DNA of 64,000 nt. Origin: Salinihabitans flavidus. GTDB taxonomy: Bacteria > Pseudomonadota > Alphaproteobacteria > Rhodobacterales > Rhodobacteraceae. The translations under genes were made by a program, and so were the position numbers. The stretch's first letter is position 1, and each line of letters begins with the position of its first letter. Where the stretch lies: assembly GCF_900110425.1 (NCBI RefSeq), contig NZ_FODS01000016.1, positions 1-64,000 on the forward strand, given 5' to 3'. Below, in pieces: positions 41,142 to 52,265 of this stretch. The notes beneath the pieces were generated by a model. The model saw only the letters and a list, made by a program, of their open reading frames with translations, made no database searches and was not told the origin of the DNA.

Positions 41142-44100
41142 GCGACGCCGGCGGCCCGCCCCGCACCTCGGGCATGGCGCTCTTCGTGCGCCGGCCGATA
41201 TTGGCCTTCGTGCTCAGCGCGTTGATCGTTCTGGCGGGGCTGGCCGGGTTGTTCGGGGTCGAGATCCGTGAATTGCCCAACGTGGACCGCCCGGTCGTCA
41301 CCGTCACCACGCAGTTCCCCGGCGCCTCGCCCGAGATCGTGGATCAGGAGTTGACCGGCCGGATCGAGGGGGCGGTGGGCCGCGTGGCGGGGGTGCGGTC
41401 GATCTCGTCCAACTCCCGTTTCGGGCGCAGCCGGGTGACGCTCGAATTCAACGATTCTGTGGATATCGACGTGGCCGCCACCGATGTGCGCGACGCGGTG
41501 TCGCGGATTGCGCCGCAGATGCCCGAGGAGGCCGAAGACCCGCAGGTGGTCAAGGCCGACGCCAATGCCAGCGCGGTGATGCGCATTGCGGTGACTTCCT
41601 CCGGGCGTTCGCCGCAGGAGCTGACCCGGATCGTGCGCGAGCAGGTCGAGGACCGGCTGATTTCGATCGACGGGGTGGCCGATCTTCAGATTTATGGCGA
41701 CCGGGAGCCGATCTTCCGGGTCGATGTCGATCTGCTGGAAGTGGCGAGCCGGGGGCTAACGCTGGCCGACATCGCGCGGACGCTGGACAACGTGGCCTTC
41801 GATGCGGCGACTGGCGATCTGACCGGGGACCGGCAGTCGATCAGCGTGCGCACCACGGCGACGGTGTCGAGCACTCAGGCGTTCGAGGCGCTGAAGATCG
41901 CGCCGCATGTGGTGCTGGGCGATGTGGCGCGGGTGACGATGGGGCCGGCGCCCGATGAGACGATCCTGCGCGCCAACGGGCAGATGGGCCTTGGCATGGG
42001 GATCATCCGGCAGGCCACGTCCAACACGCTGGAGATATCGACTGCCGTGCGGGCGGTAGTGGCGGAGCTTGACCGCACGCTGCCCGAGGATATCAGCATA
42101 TTCGTCACCTCCGACGACGCGGTGTTCATTCGCGGGTCCATTCAGGAGGTGGTCAAGACGCTGGGCCTTGCGATCAGCATCGTGATCGTGGTGATCTTCG
42201 TGTTCCTGCGCAACCTGCGCGCCACGCTCATTCCGGCGCTGACGCTTCCCGTGGCGCTTATCGGGACGATCGCGGCGATCTATCTGGTGGGGTTCTCGGT
42301 CAATATCCTGACGCTTCTGGCGCTGGTTCTGGCGACGGGCATGGTGGTGGACGATGCGATTGTCGTGCTGGAGAACATCGTGCGCCGAAGGTCGGAAGGC
42401 ATGGGCGCACGGGCGGCCGCCGTTCTGGGCACGCAGCAGGTGTTCTTCGCAGTGGTGACGACCACCGCGACGCTGGCGGCGGTCTTCGTGCCGCTGTCGT
42501 TCCTGCCCGGTCAGGCGGGCGGGCTGTTTCGCGAGTTCGGCTTTACGCTGGCGATGGCGGTGATGCTGTCGTCGGTGGTGGCACTGACGCTCTGCCCGGT
42601 GCTGGCGAGCCGCCTGCTGGCCAGCCCGCCCAAGCAGGAGGCGCGCGGACCGATGATCTGGCTGGGCAACCGGCTTGCCGCGCTCTACCGCGTGACGCTG
42701 CGCGGGGCGCTGGCGAACCCGGCTGTGATCGTGCTTGTCGCGGTACTGTTTTCCGTCACGGCGGTTTTCGTGGCCGGCGGCATCCGGCAGGAGCTGACCC
42801 CGCGCGAGGATCGCGCTGTCGCGCTCATGCGGGTGACGACGCCGCAGGGGGTGTCGCTCGATTATACCAACGCCAAGATGCAGGAGATCGAGGACGTGGT
42901 GGCGCCGCTGCGCGAGGCCGGGGAGATCGTCAATATCTTCGCGATCACCGGCTTTGGCGCGGACAATGTCGGTTTCATGGTCTTCACGCTTGCGAAATGG
43001 GATGAGCGCGCGCGCAGCCAGGATGAGATCGTGGGCGACATCAACAGCAGGCTGCGGCCCCTGATCGGGATGCGGGCCTTTGCGATCCAGCCCAATTCGC
43101 TGGGAATTCGCGGGGCGGGGCGGGGGTTGAGCTTTGCCATCACCGGCGACGATTACGGCCAGCTTGCCGACGTCGCGCAAACCCTTGTCGAGCGGATGCA
43201 GCAAAACCCGGCGATGGGGCAGGTGCGGCTGGAATACGAGACCACGCAGCCGCAGCTTTTCATCGAGATCGACCGGACGCGCGCCTCGGATCTGGGGATC
43301 GACATCACCGGGCTTGGCAGCGCGCTGCGCGCGGCGCTCAACGGGCGGTCCGTCGGGGAGGTCTTCATCGGCGACAGCAGCTATGACGTGCAGCTTCTGT
43401 CCACCAGCGATCCGGTGAACGACCCCGGCGATCTGGAAAACATCTTCGTGCAGAGCGGTGACGGCAAGATGGTGCCGATGTCGAGTTTCGTGACCCTTGA
43501 GGAACGGGCGGTGGCGCCCGAGCTTGACCGCGAGGGCCAAAACCGGTCGGTCGAGATCTCCGCCGGGCTCACGCCCGAGCTTGCTCTGGGCGACGCGCTG
43601 TCCGAGGTGCGCGGGATGGCCGATGAGATTCTGGCCGAGCAGAACCGCATCGTGCCACTGGCGGAGGCGGCGACGCTGGACGAGACCAACAGCGGCCTGT
43701 TCCTGACCTTCGGCTTTGCGATGATCGTGGTGGTGCTCGTGCTGGCGGCGCAGTTTGAAAGCTTCATCTCGGCCTTCGTGGTGATCGTGACGGTGCCCAT
43801 CGGGCTGGCCTGCGCGATCTTCGCGCTGTCGTTCACCGGGCTGAGCCTAAACGTCTACAGCCAGATCGGTCTGGTCATGCTGATCGGGATCATGGCCAAG
43901 AACGGCATCCTGATCGTGGAGTTTGCCAATCAGCTTCGCGATGCGGGGCAGGATGTGGCCTCTGCCATCACCGACGCCAGCACGATCCGCCTTCGGCCGG
44001 TGATGATGACCATGGTCTCCACCGTCTTCGGGGGGGTGCCGCTTATCCTGTCGTCGGGCGCGGGGGCGGAAGCGCGCGAGGCGCTCGGCTGGGTGATCGT

Positions 44101-44242
44101 GGGCGGGCTTGGTCTGGCGACGCTGTCCACGCTTTACCTCACGCCCGTCGCCTATCTTCTGCTGGCGCGGTTTTCCAAGCCGCGCGCCGAGCAGGAGGCG
44201 CGGCTTGTCCGCGAGTTGCAGGAGGCGCAGGCGGGCGCCTGA
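41138..44242 (+). CDS. RND-family efflux pump (HAE1/AcrB-like)
   Basis: 1034 residues from ATG 41138 (ATG 41108 lies in the fusion-protein gene). Twelve helices with two large periplasmic loops. The TM4 proton-relay aspartates are in LATGMVVDDAIVVLENIVRR, and the TM11-12 region has GIMAKNGILIVEFANQLRDAG. It expels hydrophobic or amphiphilic compounds using the proton gradient. The substrate is not predictable and no regulator is adjacent. Confidence 0.93.
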   Translation: MSDAGGPPRTSGMALFVRRPILAFVLSALIVLAGLAGLFGVEIRELPNVDRPVVTVTTQFPGASPEIVDQELTGRIEGAVGRVAGVRSISSNSRFGRSRVTLEFNDSVDIDVAATDVRDAVSRIAPQMPEEAEDPQVVKADANASAVMRIAVTSSGRSPQELTRIVREQVEDRLISIDGVADLQIYGDREPIFRVDVDLLEVASRGLTLADIARTLDNVAFDAATGDLTGDRQSISVRTTATVSSTQAFEALKIAPHVVLGDVARVTMGPAPDETILRANGQMGLGMGIIRQATSNTLEISTAVRAVVAELDRTLPEDISIFVTSDDAVFIRGSIQEVVKTLGLAISIVIVVIFVFLRNLRATLIPALTLPVALIGTIAAIYLVGFSVNILTLLALVLATGMVVDDAIVVLENIVRRRSEGMGARAAAVLGTQQVFFAVVTTTATLAAVFVPLSFLPGQAGGLFREFGFTLAMAVMLSSVVALTLCPVLASRLLASPPKQEARGPMIWLGNRLAALYRVTLRGALANPAVIVLVAVLFSVTAVFVAGGIRQELTPREDRAVALMRVTTPQGVSLDYTNAKMQEIEDVVAPLREAGEIVNIFAITGFGADNVGFMVFTLAKWDERARSQDEIVGDINSRLRPLIGMRAFAIQPNSLGIRGAGRGLSFAITGDDYGQLADVAQTLVERMQQNPAMGQVRLEYETTQPQLFIEIDRTRASDLGIDITGLGSALRAALNGRSVGEVFIGDSSYDVQLLSTSDPVNDPGDLENIFVQSGDGKMVPMSSFVTLEERAVAPELDREGQNRSVEISAGLTPELALGDALSEVRGMADEILAEQNRIVPLAEAATLDETNSGLFLTFGFAMIVVVLVLAAQFESFISAFVVIVTVPIGLACAIFALSFTGLSLNVYSQIGLVMLIGIMAKNGILIVEFANQLRDAGQDVASAITDASTIRLRPVMMTMVSTVFGGVPLILSSGAGAEAREALGWVIVGGLGLATLSTLYLTPVAYLLLARFSKPRAEQEARLVRELQEAQAGA

Positions 44243-44261
44243 GTCCCGGGTGGCGGCGGTC

Positions 44262-45365
44262 TCAGCGGAGGTCCGACAGCACCTCTGGCAGGGCGCGGGA
44301 GAGCAGCTCCATCTCACGCTCGGGGCCGCAACTGATGCGGATGCAGCGATCCTGTGGCGGCACGAAGGGCATGCGCACGAAGATGCCGCGCGCGGCTAGC
44401 CCGCCCAAGACCGCGCGGGCATGGCGCCCGTCGCGGCCGCAATCGACGGCGACGAAATTCGCCGCAGAGGGCAGCGCGGTGAGCCCGTTGTCGGCGGCGA
44501 TGCGGGTGATCGCCTCGCGCGAGGCGGCGACCTTGCCGCGCACCTCGTCAAGCCAGTCCTGATCGGCGAGCGCGGCCAGCGCCCCGGCCTGCGCCATGCG
44601 GTTCATGCCGAAATGGTTGCGGATCTTGTCGAAGTTCGAGATCAGTTCCTTCGCGCCCATGGCATAGCCCACGCGCGCCCCGGCCATGCCGTAGGCCTTG
44701 GAAAAGGTGCGCATGCGGATCACGCGCGGGTCGTCCACGTCATAGCGCGCCTCTGTCCCCTCGGGGGCGAATTCGACATACGCCTCGTCCAGCACCAGAA
44801 GCGTGCCGTCGGGCAGACGGTCGAGCGCGGCCGCGATCCGGTCGCCGCTGTGCCAGCTTCCCATCGGGTTGTCGGGGTTGGACAGGTAGACCAGTTTCGG
44901 GCGCAGGCGCGCGGCCTCTTCCATCAGCCCGTCAAGATCTTCGGCGTCGTCGCGATAGGGCAGCTTGTGCAGCACGCCGCCAAAGCCGGCGACGTGGTAG
45001 TTGAAGGTCGGATAGGCGCCATCGGAGGTCAGCACCGTGTCGCCCGCCCCCACGGTGAGCCGCACCAGATAGCCGAGAAGACCGTCGATCCCCTCACCGA
45101 CAAGGATGTTGTCGCGGGTGACGCGGTGGAAGGCGGCGAGCGCCTCGCGCAGGTCGTGACTTTTCGAATCGCCGTATTTCCAGATATCGGGGGCGGCGTC
45201 GCGCATGGCGGCAATGGCCTTGGCCGAGGGGCCGAAAATGCTTTCGTTCGCACCCAGACGCGCCACGAAGGGGCGGCCTGTGTCGCGTTCCTGGGCCTCT
45301 GGCCCGACAAAGGGCACGGTGGCGGGAAGGCTGGCGGCAAGCGGGGTGTAACGTGGTCCGGTCAT
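44262..45365 (-). CDS. hisC: histidinol-phosphate aminotransferase-like PLP enzyme
   Basis: 367 residues from the ATG at 45365. Fold-type I aminotransferase with LGANESIFGPS at the N-terminus, YLSNPDNPMGSW (cofactor Asn/Asp), LDEAYVEF and the Schiff-base Lys in MRTFSKAYGMAGARVGY. HisC family by sequence; paralogues of this type also act on aromatic amino acids, so the symbol is provisional. It stands apart from hisD and converges on the RND pump gene. Confidence 0.8.
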   Translation of the reverse strand: MTGPRYTPLAASLPATVPFVGPEAQERDTGRPFVARLGANESIFGPSAKAIAAMRDAAPDIWKYGDSKSHDLREALAAFHRVTRDNILVGEGIDGLLGYLVRLTVGAGDTVLTSDGAYPTFNYHVAGFGGVLHKLPYRDDAEDLDGLMEEAARLRPKLVYLSNPDNPMGSWHSGDRIAAALDRLPDGTLLVLDEAYVEFAPEGTEARYDVDDPRVIRMRTFSKAYGMAGARVGYAMGAKELISNFDKIRNHFGMNRMAQAGALAALADQDWLDEVRGKVAASREAITRIAADNGLTALPSAANFVAVDCGRDGRHARAVLGGLAARGIFVRMPFVPPQDRCIRISCGPEREMELLSRALPEVLSDLR

Positions 45366-45480
45366 GGCGTGCAGATTGGCGCAAGGCCGGCGCGGCTGCA
45401 AGGGCCTGCGAACCTCACGTCAGGGTGGATTTCGCCGGTTCGTGCGGCCAGACTGTCGCAAAGTCTGCAAAGGGGGCGTC

Positions 45481-46275
45481 ATGGCCAATGTATCGTTGAA
45501 GATCGAGGATCACGTCGCGCATGTGACGCTTATGCGCGGGGAGAAGATGAACGCGCTCAGCTTCGAGCTGGTCGAGGAGTTGATCGCGGCGGGCGAGTCG
45601 CTCATGGAGCGCGGCGATGTGCGCGCGGTGGTTTTGTCCGGGGAGGGCAAGGCGTTCTGCGCGGGCATGGATGTGGCCAATTTCGCCACGTTGGCGGGGC
45701 AGGACCCCTGGGCCCGGATCATGCCGCGTAGCCACGGCAACGCCAACCTGTTTCAGCAGGTCGGCCTGATCTGGCACAAGCTGCCCGTGCCGGTGATCGC
45801 CGCGCTTCAGGGGGTGGCCTATGGCGGCGGCTTTCAGATCGCGCTTGGCGCGGATGTGCGGATCGCGGCGCCGGGCACGAAGCTGTCGATCATGGAGATC
45901 AAATGGGGCCTGATCCCCGATATGGGGGGCATGGCGCTTCTGCCGCATCTGGCGCGGTCGGACGTGATCCGGCGGATGACCTATACCGGCGATCCGGTGG
46001 AGGCCGAGCAGGCGGAACGCTGGGGCCTTGTGACAGAGATCGCGGAGGACCCGCTGGCCGCCGCGCGGGAAATGGCGGCGCAGATCGCGGGGAAGAGCCC
46101 GTCGGCCATCCGGGCGGCGAAAGCGCTGATCGGCTATGCCGAGGCGCATTCGGGCGATGCCGATGCGGTGCTGCTTGAGGAAAGCCGGGCGCAGGCGGCG
46201 CTGATCGGGCAGCCGGACCAGATGGAGGTGATCGCCGCGAACCTGCAAAAGCGCGCGCCGGTGTTCAGGGGTTGA
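45481..46275 (+). CDS. enoyl-CoA hydratase/isomerase (crotonase) family protein
   Basis: 264 residues from ATG 45481, with GGGG six bases upstream; the longer frame overlaps the divergent gene. Oxyanion-hole segments are GKAFCAGMDVANF and GVAYGGGFQIALGAD. The active-site region SIMEIKWGLIPDMGG has an acidic residue placed as in crotonases and dienoyl-CoA isomerases. It acts on an acyl-CoA; the substrate is not defined. The end is 4 bases from the convergent MFS gene. Confidence 0.85.
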   Translation: MANVSLKIEDHVAHVTLMRGEKMNALSFELVEELIAAGESLMERGDVRAVVLSGEGKAFCAGMDVANFATLAGQDPWARIMPRSHGNANLFQQVGLIWHKLPVPVIAALQGVAYGGGFQIALGADVRIAAPGTKLSIMEIKWGLIPDMGGMALLPHLARSDVIRRMTYTGDPVEAEQAERWGLVTEIAEDPLAAAREMAAQIAGKSPSAIRAAKALIGYAEAHSGDADAVLLEESRAQAALIGQPDQMEVIAANLQKRAPVFRG

Positions 46276-46279
46276 GCGG

Positions 46280-47473
46280 TCAGAGCGCGCGGCGCATGGC
46301 CCCGCGGCCCAGAATGACCGTCAGCACCGCGGCCAGCCCGAAGACCGCCATGGTGATGGAGATGGCGCGATGGCTGCCGTCGAAGAGCGCGGAAGCCAGC
46401 AGGGCCGCGCCGGAGGCGGCGATCATCTGCATCGCCCCCATGAGCGAGGCGGCGAATCCGGGGTATTCGGAGGCCGGCTCCATCGCGGCGGCCAGAGAGG
46501 TGGGCAGGATCATCCCGAAGGCCAGCACGTAAAGACAGACCGCGCCCCAGAACACCTGAAGGCCCGGTTCGCCAAAGGCCAGCGCGATATGCAGCGCCGC
46601 GCCGAGGGTGAGCAGGATCATCGCGATGGTGCCGACCTGCCGCAGTGAGACATGGCGCAAAAGCTGCCCGGCGATGAGCGCGGCGCTTGTGTTGATCAGC
46701 GCGGCAATGGCAAAGAGTGCACCGAAGGATTCCGGCGGCACGCCATAGCGGGTTTCGGCGATGATCGCCCCGGTGGCCCCGACGGAGGCGTAGCCCCCGA
46801 AGGTGAGCGAGCCGGCAATCGCGGGCGTCAGGAAAGCGGGCGAGGACAGCAGCCGCCGCGTCGCCACACGCAGGAACGACAGGGTGAAGCGTTCGGGGCG
46901 GCGCGTGCCCGCCGGATGGCGCAGGATCAGCGCGGCATAGGCGATAAAGGCCAGCGCCAGCGCGGTGAGCGCGATGAACACCGCGCGCCATGAGAACAGC
47001 ACCAGCAGCCCCGATCCGAGCACCGGGGCCAGCATCGCGGCCACGGTCAGGATCGCGCCCAGAACGGTCATCATCCGCGCCGCGTCGGTGCCGGAGGCCA
47101 CGTCGCGCACCATCGCCCGCGCGATGACCGGCGCGCCGCCCATCAGCCCCTGCACGAAGCGCGCGGTGAGCAGAAAGCCATAGCTAGGCGCGAAGGCGCA
47201 GGCGAGGCTGGCCAGCGCGAAGCCCGACAGGCTCAACAGCAGCGAAAAGCGGCGACCGAAGGCGTCGGAAAACAAACCCCAGAAAAGCTGCCCGATGCCA
47301 TAGGCGACGAAATAGACCCCCACGAGCAGCGCGCCGCGGCTTTCGTCCACGCCGAAGGCGCGCGCGACCACGCCGGTCATCGGCAGGACGATATCCACCG
47401 ACACCGCCGAAAGTGCCGTGATTCCGCCCATGAAGAGCATGGTGTCGGTACGGCTGAGCGAGTGTCTGGTCAT
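46280..47473 (-). CDS. MFS drug efflux transporter, Bcr/CflA type
   Basis: 397 residues, twelve helices. The DHA1 family motif region reads YGIGQLFWGLFSDAFGRRFS, and VDIVLPMTGVVARAFGV in TM1 is Bcr/CflA-like. It probably exports drugs or small metabolites by proton antiport. It lies downstream of valS on the same strand, with the valS hairpin terminator between. Confidence 0.88.
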   Translation of the reverse strand: MTRHSLSRTDTMLFMGGITALSAVSVDIVLPMTGVVARAFGVDESRGALLVGVYFVAYGIGQLFWGLFSDAFGRRFSLLLSLSGFALASLACAFAPSYGFLLTARFVQGLMGGAPVIARAMVRDVASGTDAARMMTVLGAILTVAAMLAPVLGSGLLVLFSWRAVFIALTALALAFIAYAALILRHPAGTRRPERFTLSFLRVATRRLLSSPAFLTPAIAGSLTFGGYASVGATGAIIAETRYGVPPESFGALFAIAALINTSAALIAGQLLRHVSLRQVGTIAMILLTLGAALHIALAFGEPGLQVFWGAVCLYVLAFGMILPTSLAAAMEPASEYPGFAASLMGAMQMIAASGAALLASALFDGSHRAISITMAVFGLAAVLTVILGRGAMRRAL

Positions 47474-47535
47474 GGCGGCGGGGCGGTCCGGGTCGGGCGC
47501 GGGCGGCCTGTGTCAGACCTCTCGGCGCAGGTGAC

Positions 47536-47562
47536 GGGGCGGGCACGTCCTGCGCCCGCCCC
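47536..47562 (-). terminator. GC hairpin immediately after valS
   Basis: GGGGCGGGC (47536-47544) pairs perfectly with GCCCGCCCC (47554-47562) over a 9-base loop, 8 bases past the valS stop. No T-run follows on the minus strand. It likely slows or ends valS transcription before the MFS gene. Confidence 0.6.
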
Positions 47563-47570
47563 TGATCGTG

Positions 47571-50500
47571 TCAGCCGAGTTCTGCCAGCCGCGTCAGCGC
47601 GGTCTTGAGCTTGGCCTCTTCCTCTTCGCGCTGATCAAGGTTGGCGCGGGTTTCCTCGACCACCTCGGGCGGGGCGCTTTCGGCGAATTTGGGGTTGTCG
47701 AGCCGTCCGCGCAGCCCCTTGATTTCCTTGGCCAGCTTGGTCAGCGACTTTTCCAGCCGGGCCTTTTCCGACTCCACGTCGATGATGTCGGCCAGCGGCA
47801 GGCCGAAGGTCGCGCCTTCGGCGGGCACGGTGATGCACCCCTTTGGGAAGCTGTCGACCTTTTCAAGGCTGTCGATGCGGGCAAGGCGTTTGATCAGCGT
47901 CTCGTTGCGCGACCATGCCGCCTCTCCGGCCGTGTCGATCTCGCTGACCAGAACCGGGATATATGTCCCTGCGGGAACGTGCATCTGCGCGCGGGCCGAG
48001 CGGACATTCTCGATCACAGAGATCACCCAGTTCATTTCCCGGTCGGCCTGCTCGATCACCAGATCGGACGCGGCATAGGTGGGCCAGTCGGCGTGAACGA
48101 GCATCTTGTCGCGGGCCGAGAGCGTGCCCCACAGCTCTTCGGTGATGAAGGGCATGATCGGGTGCAGCATGATCAGGCATTGATCGAGCACCCAGCGCAT
48201 GACCTGCCGGGTCTCCTGTTGCGCGGCGGCATCCTCCCCCTGCAAAAGCGGCTTGGAAAACTCCACATACCAGTCGCAGACCTTGCCCCAGACAAAGGCA
48301 TAAAGCCCGTTCGCGGCATCGTTGAAGCGGAAGGCGGCAAGGGCGGCGTCCACCTCTTCGCGCACCTTGGCGGTTTCCCCGATGATCCATTGGTTCACCG
48401 TCTGATCCGCGTCGTTGCCGGCGCCATAATCAACGGCGGGCAGGTCCGCCTCGAACACGCCGTTCATCTCGGCGAAGCGGCAGGCGTTCCAGATCTTGGT
48501 GCCGAAATTGCGATAGCCGGCGATGCGCGCGGTCGACAGCTTCAGATCGCGCCCCATCGCGGCCATCGCGGTCAGGGTGAAGCGCACGGCGTCGGCGCCG
48601 TAATCCCCGATCAGGTCGAGCGGGTCGAGCACGTTGCCAAGGGACTTGGACATCTTCTTGCCGGACTCGTCGCGCACGAGCGCGTGGACATAGACGGTAT
48701 CGAAGGGCTTTTGCCCGACCACGGCATATTGCATCATCATCATCCGGGCGACCCAGAAGAAGATGATGTCGAAGCCGGTGATCAGGACCGAGGTGGGGAA
48801 ATACTTGCGCAGCTCCTCGGTGTCCTCGGGCCAGCCGAGCGTGCCGATGGGCCACAGGCCGGAGGAGAACCACGTATCCAGCACATCGGGATCGCGCCAG
48901 ACCGGATAGACGAGTTTGGTAGGATCCTGATCGATCGCGTAATGCGCCAGGGATTCGGCCAGCATGTGGATTGCGGCGTGTTTGTCCTCCACTTCGACGA
49001 TGCGGGCATCGGCGATGGGATGGGGGGTGTCGGCCAGTTCGGCACGGAAGGCGCGCAGCACCGCATCGAAATCAGCGGCGCAGTGATGCACGTCGCCGGC
49101 GTGAAGCATCCCGCCCTCGTTCAACAGGCGCCCCAGTTCCACCAGATCGAGAGAGCCGTCTCCCTCATCGTCGCGGAAATCGGCGGCGCCGAGATCGAGC
49201 CCATACCAGACCGGGATCTGGTGGCCCCACCACAGTTGCCGCGAGATGCACCATGGCTCGATATTCTCCAGCCAGTGGAAATACACCTTGCGGTCGCGTT
49301 CGGGCAGGATCTTCGTCTCACCGCTGCGCACCGCGTCGAGGGCGGGGCCGACGATCTTCTCGGCGTCCACGAACCACTGATCGGTGAGCATCGGCTCTAT
49401 CACCACCTTGGAGCGGTCGCCAAAGGGTTGCATCACCGGCTTGTTTTCGACGAAGGGCTCAGGGCCGTCCTCGCCGTCGGTCATCACGGCGAGACCTTCC
49501 TGCGTAATCTCCTCGATCACCCGCTCGCGGGCCTCGAAGCGATTCAGACCGCGCAGTTCGTCGGGCACGAGGTTGATCGCGTCGATCTCGTTCTCGGAGA
49601 ACGCCTCCCCGTCGATGATGCGCCGGGCGAGCGCGGCAGCCTCTGCATAGGGGGCGCCGTCGTCGCGCATGTGCGCGCTGGTGTCCATCAGGCGGTAGCA
49701 GGGAATGCCACCGCGTCTGGCCACGGCGTAGTCGTTGAAGTCATGCGCGCCGGTGATCTTCACCGCGCCGGAGCCGAAATCCGGGTCGGGGTATTCGTCG
49801 GTGATGATCGGGATCAGGCGGCGGTGTTCCTTCGGCCCCACGGGAATTTCGCAGAGTTTTCCGACAATCGGCGCATAGCGCGCGTCATCGGGATGGACCG
49901 CCACGGCGCCATCGCCGAGCATGGTTTCGGGCCGCGTGGTGGCGATGGAGATGTAATCGCGCTCTTCTTCCAGCACGATATTGCCGTCCTCGTCCTTTTC
50001 CACGTAGGTGTAGGTTTCGCCCCCCGCGAGCGGGTATTTGAAATGCCACATGTGGCCGGGGGTTTCGATATTCTCCACCTCCAGATCGGAGATGGCGGTC
50101 TCGAAATGCGGGTCCCAGTTGACCAGACGCTTGCCGCGATAGATCAGCCCCTTTTCATGCAGATCCACGAAAACCTTGATCACCGCGTCATGAAAGTTGC
50201 CATCTTCGCCCTCGGGCGCGGCGGGGGCGCCGGACATGGTGAAGGCGTTGCGCGACCAGTCGCAGGAGGCGCCGAGGCGCTTGAGCTGGTTGATGATCTG
50301 CCCGCCGGACTGCTGTTTCCATTCCCAGACCCTGGCGATGAACTCCTCGCGCGTGAAATCGGTGCGGCGCTTGCCCTCCTTGATCAACTCGCGTTCGACG
50401 ACCATCTGCGTGGCGATGCCGGCATGATCCTGTCCCGGCTGCCAGAGCGTGTCGTGCCCGCGCATGCGGTGCCAGCGGGTCAGGATGTCCTGAAGCGTGT

Positions 50501-50678
50501 TGTTGAAGGCGTGGCCCATGTGCAGCGAGCCGGTCACATTCGGTGGCGGGATCATGATGCTGAACGTCTCTGCCCCCGGTTTCGCGTTTGCGCCGGCGGC
50601 AAAGCAGCCTGCCGTTTCCCATGCGTCGTAAAGGCGGCTTTCGGCCTGGGTCGCGTTGAAGGTCTTTTCCATCGCCAT
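47571..50678 (-). CDS. valS: valyl-tRNA synthetase
   Basis: 1035 residues from the ATG at 50678 (AGGA about 10 bases upstream; ATG 50672 is the alternative). The class I HIGH motif is [13 protein letters not shown] and the KMSKS motif is [16 protein letters not shown]; an editing domain ([20 protein letters not shown]) and the C-terminal coiled-coil arm ([20 protein letters not shown]) are present. The upstream open frame to 51452 and the 1039-codon frame on the other strand are composition artefacts. Confidence 0.97.
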   Translation of the reverse strand: MAMEKTFNATQAESRLYDAWETAGCFAAGANAKPGAETFSIMIPPPNVTGSLHMGHAFNNTLQDILTRWHRMRGHDTLWQPGQDHAGIATQMVVERELIKEGKRRTDFTREEFIARVWEWKQQSGGQIINQLKRLGASCDWSRNAFTMSGAPAAPEGEDGNFHDAVIKVFVDLHEKGLIYRGKRLVNWDPHFETAISDLEVENIETPGHMWHFKYPLAGGETYTYVEKDEDGNIVLEEERDYISIATTRPETMLGDGAVAVHPDDARYAPIVGKLCEIPVGPKEHRRLIPIITDEYPDPDFGSGAVKITGAHDFNDYAVARRGGIPCYRLMDTSAHMRDDGAPYAEAAALARRIIDGEAFSENEIDAINLVPDELRGLNRFEARERVIEEITQEGLAVMTDGEDGPEPFVENKPVMQPFGDRSKVVIEPMLTDQWFVDAEKIVGPALDAVRSGETKILPERDRKVYFHWLENIEPWCISRQLWWGHQIPVWYGLDLGAADFRDDEGDGSLDLVELGRLLNEGGMLHAGDVHHCAADFDAVLRAFRAELADTPHPIADARIVEVEDKHAAIHMLAESLAHYAIDQDPTKLVYPVWRDPDVLDTWFSSGLWPIGTLGWPEDTEELRKYFPTSVLITGFDIIFFWVARMMMMQYAVVGQKPFDTVYVHALVRDESGKKMSKSLGNVLDPLDLIGDYGADAVRFTLTAMAAMGRDLKLSTARIAGYRNFGTKIWNACRFAEMNGVFEADLPAVDYGAGNDADQTVNQWIIGETAKVREEVDAALAAFRFNDAANGLYAFVWGKVCDWYVEFSKPLLQGEDAAAQQETRQVMRWVLDQCLIMLHPIMPFITEELWGTLSARDKMLVHADWPTYAASDLVIEQADREMNWVISVIENVRSARAQMHVPAGTYIPVLVSEIDTAGEAAWSRNETLIKRLARIDSLEKVDSFPKGCITVPAEGATFGLPLADIIDVESEKARLEKSLTKLAKEIKGLRGRLDNPKFAESAPPEVVEETRANLDQREEEEAKLKTALTRLAELG

Positions 50679-50837
50679 TGTGCTTGATCCTGCATGATCC
50701 CGGTGTTTCGCATCGTCTATCGAATTGCCGTGGCAAGGGAAAGCCGGTTGTCGCGCATCTGCCATGGCTGCGGCGCAATGACTGGTGGGGCGCGCAATCG
50801 GCTTAAACGCGGGATCAGGTCGTGCTATGGGCCTGTC

Positions 50838-52181
50838 ATGGCAACCGACATTCAAGACGCTCCGATGCAGATCGCGCAACAGCGGTTCAAGCTGCGGGTC
50901 TGGATCACCTCCAGGCTCTGGGCGCAGGTGATGGCAGGAATGGTTCTGGGCTTTGGCCTCGGCCTGCTGATGAGCGAGGCGACGGGGCTTGTCCCGCCCG
51001 ACGTGGCCGAGGTGGCCGGGCTCTGGCTGGCCTTGCCGGGACGGATCTTTCTGGCGCTGATCGCGATGGTTCTGATCCCGCTTATATTCTCGTCGATCGT
51101 GGGCGGGCTGGCCGGGGCCGGATCGGGCGAAGAGTTGCGGTCTGTCGGCCTGCGGCTGGCGGCGTTCATCCTCGTGACCACGACGGTGGCGGCGGGCATC
51201 GGCGTGGCGCTGGCCCAATGGCTGCGACCGGGCACGGGGCTTGCCGGGTTCTCCGTGCCCGTGCCCGCCCCGGCGCCGGTGTCGCAGGGCGAGACCCTGC
51301 CCGACGCGCCCGACCTGAGCGCGCCCGCGACCCTGCCGGATCTGATCGCCGACATCCTGCCAACCAATCCCACCGCCTCGATTGTGCAGGGGGACATGCT
51401 CGCGGTCGTGGTGCTGGCGTTGCTGGTCGGCGTTTCGGTCACGCAGGTCCAACGCAGCCGCGCCGCGCCGTTTCTGGCGCTGATGGAGGCGCTGCTGTCG
51501 ATCTCCATGAACATCGTGAAATGGGCGATGTTTCTGGCGCCTTTCGCGGTGTTCGGGCTGATGGCGCAGCTCGTGATGCGTATGGGGTTTGAAACCATGC
51601 TCGGGATCTCGGGCTATGTGGGCGCGGTGCTGCTGGGGCTGGCCGGTCTGCTGTGTCTATACCTGTCGATCGCGTTCCTGTTCGCGCGGGTGACGCCGCT
51701 GCGCTTCATGAAGGCGGCGGGCAGCAACCTGTTGCTGGCCTTCTCGACCTCCAGTTCCTCGGCGGTGATGCCGGTGACGATCCAGTCGGCGCGTCAGCTC
51801 GGCGTGCCGGAGAATATCGCCAATCTGGTGGTTCCGCTGGGGGCGACGATGAACATGGCGGGCACCGCGCTGTATCAGGCGGTGGCCATTCTCTTTCTCG
51901 CGCAGCTTGCCGGGATCGAGCTTTCGGCGGTGCAAATCGGGGTGGTGGTCGGAACGCTTGTCGCCTCGAGCATTGGTGCGCCCGGCACGCCGGGCGTCAG
52001 CATCGCCATTCTGATCAACGTGGCCACGAGCATGGGTATTCCGGTGGAGGGGATGGTGATCATTCTCGGCGTCGATCGCCTGCTCGACATGTGCCGCACG
52101 GCGGTCAATGTCACCGGCGATCTGGTGGCGGCGGTGCTGTTCCGCGCGGTCGGTCAGACGGGGGAGACGGCCGCGTCCTGA
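50838..52181 (+). CDS. dicarboxylate/amino acid:cation symporter (DAACS family)
   Basis: 447 residues from ATG 50838; the frame is open further 5' but without a ribosome-binding site. [18 protein letters not shown] is the serine-rich hairpin HP1, [17 protein letters not shown] is TM7 with the NMDGT-like motif, and [10 protein letters not shown] is HP2. It is a cation-coupled importer of C4-dicarboxylates, glutamate/aspartate or neutral amino acids. NMAGT instead of NMDGT (the cation-site Asp replaced by Ala) may alter coupling. The TM region is interrupted by a Pro-rich loop of about 50 residues ([13 protein letters not shown]). Confidence 0.88.
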   Translation: MATDIQDAPMQIAQQRFKLRVWITSRLWAQVMAGMVLGFGLGLLMSEATGLVPPDVAEVAGLWLALPGRIFLALIAMVLIPLIFSSIVGGLAGAGSGEELRSVGLRLAAFILVTTTVAAGIGVALAQWLRPGTGLAGFSVPVPAPAPVSQGETLPDAPDLSAPATLPDLIADILPTNPTASIVQGDMLAVVVLALLVGVSVTQVQRSRAAPFLALMEALLSISMNIVKWAMFLAPFAVFGLMAQLVMRMGFETMLGISGYVGAVLLGLAGLLCLYLSIAFLFARVTPLRFMKAAGSNLLLAFSTSSSSAVMPVTIQSARQLGVPENIANLVVPLGATMNMAGTALYQAVAILFLAQLAGIELSAVQIGVVVGTLVASSIGAPGTPGVSIAILINVATSMGIPVEGMVIILGVDRLLDMCRTAVNVTGDLVAAVLFRAVGQTGETAAS

Positions 52182-52265
52182 TCGGAGCGCGCGTTCCGCG
52201 CGCGCAGTGTCACTTTAGCGTTCAGGGCACGCAGGCCCATGTGAGTAGGCGCTCAGGCCGCGCAG

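Noticed and set aside
41756-43540. 594-codon minus-strand frame opposite the RND pump
   Set aside because: Antisense shadow of a clear RND gene.
47568-50687. 1039-codon open frame on the plus strand opposite valS
   Set aside because: It is an exact antisense shadow of valS, whose motifs are complete. High GC keeps stop codons rare on the other strand, and no family features are visible.
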